A stretch of 64,000 nucleotides of DNA, taken from IMG/VR virus record IMGVR_UViG_3300032053_000032, positions 21,028-85,027 of that record; one strand, written 5' to 3'. The position numbers and the translations under genes are program-made. Shown here piece by piece: positions 40,409 through 48,347 of this stretch. The notes below the pieces were generated by a model, which saw only the letters and a program-made list of their open reading frames with translations, made no database searches and was not told where the DNA came from. Source of the stretch: a virus. Every line of letters starts with the position of its first letter. Position 1 is the stretch's first letter.

Positions 40409-43116
40409 CAGCTACCCTCCCGCTCTACGCCGCCGCGGTACCGCCACGTCTTCGGGTTGAGACTGAAGAACCCCGTAACGTGGATGCGAACTGCGATCGG
40501 TGTCCGCTGTCCGCTGGCAAGCTCCGCTCTCGATGCATGCCAGCGGATGGCCGAGCGGGCGGGCTCTACGTCATCGGAGACTTCCCGAATCAGAACGATG
40601 TCGCGGCCGGCCGGCCCTTTTCAGGTGGAACCGGCAGGCTCATCCGTCCTGCCGTGACCAAGCTGTGGAAGGGTGACGTCGCCTTCGACTCCGCGCTCAG
40701 ATGCGCCCCAGGCCGTACGGGCATCGAGGAGTCGATGGTGGACGCCTGCCGTGGGTACCTCGCTGGAGTGCTTCGCCAGGTACGCCCGCAGCGCATACTC
40801 GCGCTCGGCGGATGGGCGGCGATGGCGGTCCTTGGTCGATCCCCGGCCCCGTTCTCTACCCGGCGTGCGTTCTCCTGGCTGTTCTCCGACGGGCAAGATC
40901 CGGTGCCCGTGTTCATGATGATGGGGCCTGGGTACGGCACGAGGAACCGCTTCGTTCAGAAGTGGTGGAACGACGACCTCGCGTGGGCGCTCACCGCGGA
41001 GCCACCGTTTCCGCCAGTCTGGCAAGACGGAGAGATCCGTCTCGTAACGACGTTAGCCGAAGCAGAGGAGGCAGTCACCTCGCTACGCGCCGCGCCGTGG
41101 TTCGCGTTCGACGCCGAGACTTCTGGCAGGATGTTCGAGGACGAGTTCACCGTCCTATCTGTCGCTGCTACCACGAAGGGATCCGATGTAGCGTGGTTCT
41201 GGGATGCAGTCGCTCTAGCTGATCCGGCCATCGTCTCGGTGTTCAAGCTCCTGATGGAAGACCACACGGTCAAGAAGGTCGGCCAGAACATCAAGTACGA
41301 CATGCTCGCGCTCCGACGTGGGCTAGGTATCGTGCTCCGCGGCTTTCACGGAGACACACGCTTGTGGCGGAAGCTCGAAGATCCGGACGCTGCCGGCGAC
41401 CTCGCGACCCTGAACGAGCTGGTTGGGATGGGTGGTCACAAGGACGAAGCCGAGGAGTACCTCGCGAAGTCGCGCCGTGCTCTAGCCAAGGCGCACCGTG
41501 GCTACAAGAAGAACCCCGACGAGCTATCGTTACTTGCTGTAGATCTGATCAACCGCGCACAGGTGCCACTCGTCGACTACCGGAACGGGACGACCATCCC
41601 GCGTGAAGGGATCATCGATCCAGCGATAGAGACGGCCGTACGTCTAGGCGCCGACCCGCTCAAGTACATCTACGCCTTGCTCCCGTACGACATCATCGCC
41701 CGCTACAATGCACGCGACTCCATCGCGACGGCACGTCTTGGCGAACTGCTAGAAGACCGCATCTCGAAAGAGCCAGATCTGCAACGCACCTGGGACACGC
41801 TGATCAAGCCGGCCACGGATGCAGTCGCGCTCGTCGAGTACACCGGTATCGCCGTGGACGTCCCTGCCATCGAAGCCTTCCGCGATCACCTCGCGTTGCA
41901 GCTCTTGGACGTCACCTCGCGGCTCGACAAGTACGGCACGTTCAACCCAGCTTCCGTGCCGCAGGTACGCAAGCTGCTGTTCGAGACGCTGCATCTGACG
42001 CCACCTAAGACTACAGATTCTGGGCTGGCCTCGACGGACAACGAGTCCCTGGAGTCGATCCAGCATCAGCATCCAGTAGTCGGCGACCTCATCGCGTACC
42101 GCAAGATCACGAAGCTCAAGGGTACGTACGCGGACGGGATGCTTGAGCACGTCACGTCGGATCACCGGATCCACCCTACGCTGAACCTGGACGGCGCTCG
42201 AAGTGGTCGCCTATCGTGTTCAGATCCAAACCTGCAGAACGTGCCTCGTGGCGAGTCCATCGAGGGTGCGATGGCGCGCAACTGCTTCGTTGCGCCGCTC
42301 GGTTCGACCCTGCTCCAGGCCGACTACAGCCAGCTTGAAATCCGCATCGCTGCCATGCTTTCCGGTGACGAGGTGATGATCGAGATCTTGAGGTCCGGGC
42401 ACGACTTCCATCAGCGCACCGCGGAGTTCATCGCGCCGATCGTGTGGGGCATCAAGGCGCATCAGGTCACGAAGAAGCACCGCTCCGCAGCAAAGGCGTT
42501 CGTCTTCGGCGTCCTCTACGGCATGTCGGACGCCGGTGTGGCTTCTCGCGCGGGCTGCTCTCTGGAAGAGGCCGGGAAGATCCGTGAAGCGATTCTTGGC
42601 CGGTTCCGCAAGCTGGCGAAATACTGCCAGGAGCAGCTCGCCTACGCCCGCAAGCATGGGTTTGCCTGGACGTGGTGGGACGGCCATCAAGCGCGCCGCC
42701 GCCCGCTCTGGCATATCGGCGACTCGGATGCAGATGGTGCTCTCCGGTCGGTAGCTGAACACAGCTCGTGGAACACACCCATCCAGGGAACCGCATCCGA
42801 CTTCTGCCTCGCGTCGCTGATCGCTGTTCAACAGTGGATCGAGGAGGACGTCGTGCCGGCCAAGCTCGTGCTTACCGTTCACGACTCGCTGATGCTTGAG
42901 GTAGTCGACTCGGCGCTACCCGAGGTAGCCTTTCAGCTTCGCCGGATCATGACGAGCTGGAACTCTCTCGGCGTTCCCATCACGGTGGACCTGGAATCAG
43001 GACGCGCGTGGGGCTCGATGCAGCCGTTCGCGACGCCGCCAGGCTGGGATGGCTCAGCTGAAGCACTTCACGCATGGCAGGTCGAGGAGAAGCTGGCGGG
43101 GCATGGAAAGTCCTGA
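40405..43116 (+). CDS. DNA polymerase I (family A) with N-terminal uracil-DNA-glycosylase-like domain
   Basis: 903 residues from GTG 40405. Residues about 25-200 resemble family 4/5 uracil-DNA glycosylases (CDRCPLSAGKLRSRC, then GDFPNQNDVAAGRPFSGGTG). Residues about 230-470 carry the 3'-5' exonuclease motifs FAFDAETSG, VGQNIKYDML and YNARDS. The polymerase part has motif A ADYSQLEIR near 639, motif B RSAAKAFVFGVLYG near 692 (Phe at the 762-equivalent) and motif C VHDS near 828, where Ser replaces the usual Glu. A glycosylase-like domain fused to PolA is known from SPO1-type phages. Confidence 0.85.
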   Translation: MTATLPLYAAAVPPRLRVETEEPRNVDANCDRCPLSAGKLRSRCMPADGRAGGLYVIGDFPNQNDVAAGRPFSGGTGRLIRPAVTKLWKGDVAFDSALRCAPGRTGIEESMVDACRGYLAGVLRQVRPQRILALGGWAAMAVLGRSPAPFSTRRAFSWLFSDGQDPVPVFMMMGPGYGTRNRFVQKWWNDDLAWALTAEPPFPPVWQDGEIRLVTTLAEAEEAVTSLRAAPWFAFDAETSGRMFEDEFTVLSVAATTKGSDVAWFWDAVALADPAIVSVFKLLMEDHTVKKVGQNIKYDMLALRRGLGIVLRGFHGDTRLWRKLEDPDAAGDLATLNELVGMGGHKDEAEEYLAKSRRALAKAHRGYKKNPDELSLLAVDLINRAQVPLVDYRNGTTIPREGIIDPAIETAVRLGADPLKYIYALLPYDIIARYNARDSIATARLGELLEDRISKEPDLQRTWDTLIKPATDAVALVEYTGIAVDVPAIEAFRDHLALQLLDVTSRLDKYGTFNPASVPQVRKLLFETLHLTPPKTTDSGLASTDNESLESIQHQHPVVGDLIAYRKITKLKGTYADGMLEHVTSDHRIHPTLNLDGARSGRLSCSDPNLQNVPRGESIEGAMARNCFVAPLGSTLLQADYSQLEIRIAAMLSGDEVMIEILRSGHDFHQRTAEFIAPIVWGIKAHQVTKKHRSAAKAFVFGVLYGMSDAGVASRAGCSLEEAGKIREAILGRFRKLAKYCQEQLAYARKHGFAWTWWDGHQARRRPLWHIGDSDADGALRSVAEHSSWNTPIQGTASDFCLASLIAVQQWIEEDVVPAKLVLTVHDSLMLEVVDSALPEVAFQLRRIMTSWNSLGVPITVDLESGRAWGSMQPFATPPGWDGSAEALHAWQVEEKLAGHGKS

Positions 43117-43141
43117 TGCACGCCCAAGCCAAGGAGGACAC

Positions 43142-43627
43142 GTGACCAAGCTGCTTCACGACATCGAGATCGACAACTACCTCGCCGACTGCGTTCAGAT
43201 CCTGCCAGAGGCTCTGAACGAGGAGTTCGTGCGCGTCGGTGCCGATCTCGCATACTGGAACGAGCAGTTCAGCCGCGCTAGCCGACGGTTCCTGCACACC
43301 AAGATGGCTCTGGAGCAGACCGAGGCCCGCCTCTCGATTCAGATCCGGGAGGCGCTCAACGGTGGGGGCGCTCGTGTAACTGAGGCGATGATCGTCTCTC
43401 GTGTCATCACCGACGACGTCTACACGGAGGTGCGCCTTGGCCACGTTGAAGCAGAAGCTGAGAAGGTGCGCCTCTACGGCGTCCTCGATGCCATCCGCAC
43501 CAAGCGCGACATGCTAGTTTCCATCGGCGCTCAGATGCGCGCCGAGATGAACGCCGACCCGACGATCAAGAACCACGCGCGCAACAAGAGGGAGATGGAC
43601 GCCGCCAACAACGACACGAAGTGGTAA
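43142..43627 (+). CDS. UvsY-like recombination mediator candidate
   Basis: 161 residues from GTG 43142 (AAGGAGG upstream). A helical protein with the layout of UvsY-type mediators: LADCVQILPEALNEEFVRVG, a charged middle, and KVRLYGVLDAIRTKRDMLVS near 118-137. UvsY loads UvsX on gp32-coated ssDNA; both partners are the next two genes. Similarity is by pattern and context, not alignment. Confidence 0.55.
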   Translation: MTKLLHDIEIDNYLADCVQILPEALNEEFVRVGADLAYWNEQFSRASRRFLHTKMALEQTEARLSIQIREALNGGGARVTEAMIVSRVITDDVYTEVRLGHVEAEAEKVRLYGVLDAIRTKRDMLVSIGAQMRAEMNADPTIKNHARNKREMDAANNDTKW

Positions 43628-43685
43628 ATTCACCCGCACGTAAAACGTTCAACTACAGAAAACAACAAGGGAAAGAGAGCAATTC

Positions 43686-44504
43686 ATGAGCAACTTGGTA
43701 GAGCACGGAGTTTGGGGCGCGGACGATGCAGAAGCGGACGAGGAGCAGCTCCAGCAGGGCAAGAGCAGCTTCTTCAAGTTCAAGGTCGGCAACAACTACC
43801 TGCGCTTCTTCCCGCCGCTCGCGGGGCGCAAGAGCCCGTTCCGCGTCGTCATGGAGCACTACCTCAAGATTCCTGGCGGCAAGGTCCTGTCCTTCGCCTG
43901 TCCTCGCTACGAGCAGAAGCTCCGGTGTCCGGTGTGTGACAAGGCCGACACGCTGGCGCGCACCGGCAACCCGCGTGATCGTGATGCCGCGTTCGAGCTG
44001 TACCCGAACAAGCGCATCTACTGCAACATCGTGAACCTGGAGGAGCCAGAGAAGGGCGTCCAGATCGTTGCCATCGGCAAGAAGATCTTCGAGAAGCTGA
44101 TCGCCATCCGCAAGAACGAGGACGTCGGCGGGAACTTCACCGACCCGCAGATCGGCTTCCCGATCCTGATCACCCGCGTTGGCACTTCGATGAACGACAC
44201 CAAGTACGACGCCTACGCGATCGTCAAGAAGGCTGGTCCGATCGCTGACATGTCGTGGCTGGAGCAGCTCAACGACCTCGAACGCTTCGCGCGCACCAAG
44301 ACGTACGAGGAGATCGTGGCCGGCTGGACCGGAGACATGCCAGCCATGCCCGCCGCGCCACCATCCCGTCAGATGTCGGCACCGCGTCCCGCGACTGGTT
44401 CTGGAGCGAACGGCAAGCCGCCGATCGAGGCCCGTACGTCTACCAAGCCCACGCACGAGCCTGACTTCTCCGAGATCGACGACAGCGACAAGTTGCCTTA
44501 CTAG
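43686..44504 (+). CDS. Single-stranded DNA-binding protein, gp32-like
   Basis: 272 residues. Basic OB-fold-like core starting KSSFFKFKVGNNYLRFFPPL, a zinc-type Cys group (CPRYEQKLRCPVC) as in T4 gp32, and an acidic C-terminal tail (FSEIDDSDKLPY) used for partner contacts. Pro/Ser-rich linker at about 220-250. GGGAAAGAGAG precedes the ATG. Lies between UvsY-like and UvsX-like genes. Confidence 0.8.
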   Translation: MSNLVEHGVWGADDAEADEEQLQQGKSSFFKFKVGNNYLRFFPPLAGRKSPFRVVMEHYLKIPGGKVLSFACPRYEQKLRCPVCDKADTLARTGNPRDRDAAFELYPNKRIYCNIVNLEEPEKGVQIVAIGKKIFEKLIAIRKNEDVGGNFTDPQIGFPILITRVGTSMNDTKYDAYAIVKKAGPIADMSWLEQLNDLERFARTKTYEEIVAGWTGDMPAMPAAPPSRQMSAPRPATGSGANGKPPIEARTSTKPTHEPDFSEIDDSDKLPY

Positions 44505-44605
44505 TTCGTCTGGCCGAGAAAGCGCGGATGGGGCTCGTCTTAACGGTCTTCTTGACGTCGACGATGCATTCGGCCCGCGACGGAGGATAGCCGGTAACAA
44601 ACCTG

Positions 44606-44679
44606 GGCTTGCGGGGGATCTTCTAGAGAGTCCCGAATGGTTAATTCCGTCGGCGCAGGTTCGACACCTGCGGCAAGCC
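44606..44679 (+). tRNA. tRNA-like element, Asn-like, probably degenerate
   Basis: 74 nt with a perfect 7-bp acceptor pairing (GGCTTGC with GCAAGCC) and a strong T-arm (GCAGG, TTCGACA, CCTGC). The possible anticodon arm (CCGAA TGGTTAA TTCCG) would give GTT (Asn) but has a C-C mismatch and G instead of U33; the D-arm is unusual. It ends 4 nt before the uvsX-like ATG, which has no SD, so it could also act as a leader structure. Confidence 0.3.
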
Positions 44680-44683
44680 GCCC

Positions 44684-45706
44684 ATGAGCACGACACGCAA
44701 AAAGGCCGACTACGTTGAGAAGGTTGCCGAGACGCTGCGCGCCAAGTTCGGCAGCAAGGCGGTGACCCGTCTTGGAACGGACGATGCCAAGTCAGAGGTG
44801 ACGGAGGTCATCCCAACAGGGATCGCTCCGCTCGACCATTACCTGTTCGCCTGTGGTGGTCTTCCAGTCGGACGCATGATCGAGGTCTTCAGCGATGAAG
44901 GTGGTGGCAAGTCCGCGTTCCTGCTTCACTGCCTTGCCAAGACGCAGGAGGTGGGTGGGCTCGCTGTCCTCGCCGAAACGGAGCACGCCTTCCGCAAGGA
45001 GCGCGCGGAAACGTACGGTGTCGTTACCCCCGACCTGCTCCTCGGCGACGACCTGGGCTATATGGAGAACGTCCTGCTCTGGCTGGAGACGGCCATCAAG
45101 ACCATCCCAGCCAACGTAGGGCCTGTCCTCGTCTCGTGGGATTCCCTGGCCTCTACACCGACCAAGCGTGAGGTAGAGGAGGGCCTTGACGGAGGAGCCA
45201 CCATCGGCGAGCGCGCGCGGCTCCTGTCCAACGCGATGCGCGTCATCATGCCGCTCATCGCGCGGAAGCGCGTCCACTTCCTGATCGTGAACCAGACCCG
45301 CATGAAGATCGGCGTCATGTTCGGCCCGAACACCACGACGCCCGGCGGCGCCGCCGTGAAGTTCCACGCCTCGATGCGGATCCAGTTGTTCACTGGGAAG
45401 TCGACCAAGGACGGTCGCGAGCACGCCGGCAAGCAGGTAACGTTCCTCGCGCTCAAGACCCGCTTCAGCCCTCCATGGCGCAAGGTTCAGGCGCACCTCG
45501 ACTTCACCAACGGCTGGGACGCCGACAGGACGTTGCTGAACTTTGCCAAGGACAAGAAGCTCATCCCAGCGCGGTCGCGCTCTGTGCCGGATGCCCTCGC
45601 CGCTTGTCAGGCAGCGAAGTGGTCCTTCGTAGACACGGAGGAAACTGTCGGGGATCCTCCAAGTCAGGACGACGACCCCGTGGAAGCTGACGAAGGAGGT
45701 CCGTAG
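44684..45706 (+). CDS. RecA/UvsX-type recombinase
   Basis: 340 residues. Strand-exchange ATPase with a Walker A region SDEGGGKSA near 69-77, where the first glycine of the usual motif is Ser, and an ETEHAF element. LLVSWDSLA-type Walker B follows. The acidic tail (DDDPVEADEGG) resembles other recombinases. No SD before ATG; the tRNA-like element abuts it. Works with the UvsY-like and gp32-like proteins. Confidence 0.8.
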   Translation: MSTTRKKADYVEKVAETLRAKFGSKAVTRLGTDDAKSEVTEVIPTGIAPLDHYLFACGGLPVGRMIEVFSDEGGGKSAFLLHCLAKTQEVGGLAVLAETEHAFRKERAETYGVVTPDLLLGDDLGYMENVLLWLETAIKTIPANVGPVLVSWDSLASTPTKREVEEGLDGGATIGERARLLSNAMRVIMPLIARKRVHFLIVNQTRMKIGVMFGPNTTTPGGAAVKFHASMRIQLFTGKSTKDGREHAGKQVTFLALKTRFSPPWRKVQAHLDFTNGWDADRTLLNFAKDKKLIPARSRSVPDALAACQAAKWSFVDTEETVGDPPSQDDDPVEADEGGP

Positions 45707-46825
45707 GTGCTGCGACTCGCGCTCATCGCAGACTGTCACGTTGGGAACCATGCGAGGTTCGGTGGTCCCATTACCGCTGGGCTCAACCTCCGCTGCCGCA
45801 TAATCTTGGACTCGATCAGGAAGGCTGCCTGGCTCGCAGCCGATACCCGCAGCGAGCTAGTCATCCTCGGCGACCTGTTCGACACGGTTACCCCGACGCC
45901 GCAGATCGTCGCTGCTGTCGGAGACGCTCTTACCCGCGTGAGTCACGTTCACATGCTCGTCGGGAACCACGATCAAGTGAGCTTGCTGAACGGGGATCAT
46001 GCTCTCGGACCGCTGAGCAAGATGCCCAACGTGACCGTGTACCAGTCTCCCGACATCATGTACGCCGGCACCGAGGAGGTCTGGTTCGTCCCATTCCGAC
46101 CCGGTGACGCCCGTGCCTGGCTCCCTGGTGTTCTCGCCGACCTAGAGGCTGCCGCCGATCTGGTTCATCGGGGCGTTGACGCTCACCGGCTGGAGGGTCG
46201 CATCCTCGCGCTGCACCTCGGGCTCGAACGCGCTGAGATCGCGCCCTTCATGAAGGGCCATTACGACGCCATCCCGATTGGCCAGCTCGACGAGCTGTGC
46301 AAGCAGTTTAGTATCACGCACGTGTTCGCCGGCAACTGGCATTCTCGATGGGAGGGTCGAGGCCCGAAGTCCCGTGCATACCTGATGCAGGTGGGCACGC
46401 TAGCGCCGACCGGGTGGGATAATCTAGGCGCGCGCAACTACGGTACCGTCGCGCTATTCAGCCAGGGCGATGTCGAGATAGAGGAGGTTGTCGGACCACG
46501 CTTCCTCACCGTGAAGTCCGACGATGACCTAGCTGCCGCTTTCCTCCTGCGCGAGCAGCATCACGTCTTCGTGCGCGAGTTCGTAGCCGACGGCAGGTTT
46601 CCCTGCCCTGCTGATGAAGCCAAGAAGTTCGCTGGCTACGAAGTCGCGCGGGACAAGCAAGAGACGACCATCGCCGTGCGCACCGCTGCAACCGTCGCCC
46701 GATCCGCATCTACGATGGACGAGGCGCTCGTCGGGTTCATCGCGGAGATGGGCCTGGAGGACGGCATCGATCGCTCCGCTGTACTGGCGCAAGCCAAGCT
46801 GTACCTCGCCAAGGAGACGTCGTGA
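45707..46825 (+). CDS. SbcD/gp47-like nuclease subunit
   Basis: 372 residues from GTG 45707, directly after the recombinase stop. Metallophosphoesterase motifs ADCHVGNH at 8-15, GDLFD near 54-58, GNHDQ near 85-89, LHLGL and GNWHS. Partner of the SbcC-like ATPase encoded 1.5 kb downstream; together they resect DNA ends for recombination. Contains the 41-bp segment 46108-46148 that is duplicated at 59600-59640. Confidence 0.85.
   Translation: MLRLALIADCHVGNHARFGGPITAGLNLRCRIILDSIRKAAWLAADTRSELVILGDLFDTVTPTPQIVAAVGDALTRVSHVHMLVGNHDQVSLLNGDHALGPLSKMPNVTVYQSPDIMYAGTEEVWFVPFRPGDARAWLPGVLADLEAAADLVHRGVDAHRLEGRILALHLGLERAEIAPFMKGHYDAIPIGQLDELCKQFSITHVFAGNWHSRWEGRGPKSRAYLMQVGTLAPTGWDNLGARNYGTVALFSQGDVEIEEVVGPRFLTVKSDDDLAAAFLLREQHHVFVREFVADGRFPCPADEAKKFAGYEVARDKQETTIAVRTAATVARSASTMDEALVGFIAEMGLEDGIDRSAVLAQAKLYLAKETS
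46108..46148. repeat. 41-bp exact repeat, copy 1
   Basis: Identical to 59600-59640, 13.5 kb away, and read in the same codon frame in both genes (RAWLPGVLADLE). Lies within the SbcD-like gene. Confidence 0.85.
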
Positions 46826-47502
46826 TCCTCTCCGACTCGTCGATCAAGGCCGCCCGTGCACGGGGCGAGATCGTCATCACCCCGTGGGATCTAGATGCGC
46901 TCGGTCCCAACTCCTACGATGTCCACCTCGGCCCTGAGGTGCTCGTGCAGCGCCGCTACCTCGCGAACGGCTACGGAGGACATGACCTTCGCCCTCTCGA
47001 TGCCGCGGTGGAGTTCCCGCTGCTGAACCAGGACTACGTGCCGATCCCGCCGGAGGGACTGGTACTCAGCCCGGCGTGGCTCTACCTCGCCTCGACGCTG
47101 GAGTACACCGAGTCAAACGCGTACGTCCCGGTGCTCGATGGCAAGTCCAGCGTCGGGCGCCTCGGCGTGCGGATCCACGCGACCGCTGGCCGCGGTGATG
47201 TTGGGTTCAAGGGGCACTGGACGATGGAGATCGATGTCGTCCAGCCCGTGCGCCTCTACGCCGGGATGCCCATCGGCCAGCTCACCTTTCACCTCGTCCA
47301 CGGCGAGATCGAAAACCGCTACGATAAGCGCCCTACCTCCAAGTATGGTGGGACGACGAACTCGCGCCCGCAGGCGAGCAAGATGTTCAAGAACTTCCCG
47401 CTGCCGCTGCGCTGTCAGGTCTGCGGCGCCGTCGTGCGGGAGGGGCTCGTCGTGTGCAGCGGGCTCTCGCCGTGCCTATCGACCTACACTGCACGACGAT
47501 GA
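46822..47502 (+). CDS. dCTP deaminase / dUTPase-like protein with Cys-rich tail
   Basis: 226 residues from GTG 46822 (GTGA overlap). Dcd motifs: NSYDVHLGPEVLV near 30-42, DGKSSVGRLGVRIHATAG near 107-124 and GFKGHWTMEIDVV, keeping the catalytic Glu. Converts dCTP toward dUMP, altering nucleotide pools. The last about 30 residues add CQVCGAVV and further Cys, which is unusual for the family and suggests a zinc site. Confidence 0.75.
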   Translation: MILSDSSIKAARARGEIVITPWDLDALGPNSYDVHLGPEVLVQRRYLANGYGGHDLRPLDAAVEFPLLNQDYVPIPPEGLVLSPAWLYLASTLEYTESNAYVPVLDGKSSVGRLGVRIHATAGRGDVGFKGHWTMEIDVVQPVRLYAGMPIGQLTFHLVHGEIENRYDKRPTSKYGGTTNSRPQASKMFKNFPLPLRCQVCGAVVREGLVVCSGLSPCLSTYTARR

Positions 47503-48347
47503 CCGCCGCACCGATTGTGAAGTGGGTCGGAGGGAAGACGAGCACGGCTCAGGCTCTCGCGCGGGTGGTTGTCAGCCGACGACCCGCGCAGCGGGGTGGG
47601 CGATACATTGAACCGTTCCTGGGAGGGGCTTCCGTCGCGCTTGCTGTAGAGTCGCGCACCGGCGTTCCGCTGCTGCTGAGCGACCTATGCAGCCCGCTCA
47701 TCGCGACCTACCAGGCTGTGCGGGCTCAGCCTGAGAAGGTTCACGCTGAGTTGACTGGCCTCTACGATGAGGTGGGCACGGACGCTGAGGCCTACGCTGA
47801 GGTGCGAGGGTATGCACCAGCCACGTTCACTATGATCGCCGCCCGGTTCCTGTACCTCAACGCTCTCTGCTTCAACGGGCTATACCGTGAGAACTCCGAC
47901 GGTGACTTCAACGTCCCGTTCGGGAAGCGGGTGAACCCGTCTCCTCGCAAACTAGAGGAGCTAGTCGCGTGGGCAGACGCGATGAAGACAGCCGAAATTT
48001 TTCTCAGTGGATTCAGGAAAGCAGTAGCTGCCGCCGCTAGCGGTGACTTCGTATTCGCTGACCCGCCATACCACGGCACCTTCTCCAACTACCTCGCGGA
48101 TGGGTTTACCGATGCTGATCACGTGGACCTGTCGACCTCCTTGCAGCAGGCGTACGAACGTGGTGCCGACGTCATCGTTACGAACGCGGATACCCCGTTC
48201 ATCCGAGATATCTACCGCTGGGCTGAAATTCGCATGTCCGATGAGCGGCGCAGCGTGAATCGCGACGGAGCTGGGCGAGGACTGGCCCCGTGTCTCCTGA
48301 TCGCCTCGTCTGAAGATCTCTTCCCGGACGCCCAAGTCATCTCCTGA
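47499..48347 (+). CDS. Dam-type adenine-N6 DNA methyltransferase
   Basis: 282 residues from ATG 47499 (ATGA overlap). SAM motif KWVGGKTS near 8-15 and catalytic DPPY near 188-191, with YIEPFLGGASVAL near 36-48. Methylates adenine, probably in GATC-like sites; may protect from restriction or regulate packaging. Both flanking genes overlap it. Confidence 0.85.
   Translation: MTAAPIVKWVGGKTSTAQALARVVVSRRPAQRGGRYIEPFLGGASVALAVESRTGVPLLLSDLCSPLIATYQAVRAQPEKVHAELTGLYDEVGTDAEAYAEVRGYAPATFTMIAARFLYLNALCFNGLYRENSDGDFNVPFGKRVNPSPRKLEELVAWADAMKTAEIFLSGFRKAVAAAASGDFVFADPPYHGTFSNYLADGFTDADHVDLSTSLQQAYERGADVIVTNADTPFIRDIYRWAEIRMSDERRSVNRDGAGRGLAPCLLIASSEDLFPDAQVIS

Noticed and set aside
43653-44696. Minus-strand ORF (347 codons)
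   Set aside because: Opposite the gp32-like gene; no domain and biased composition.
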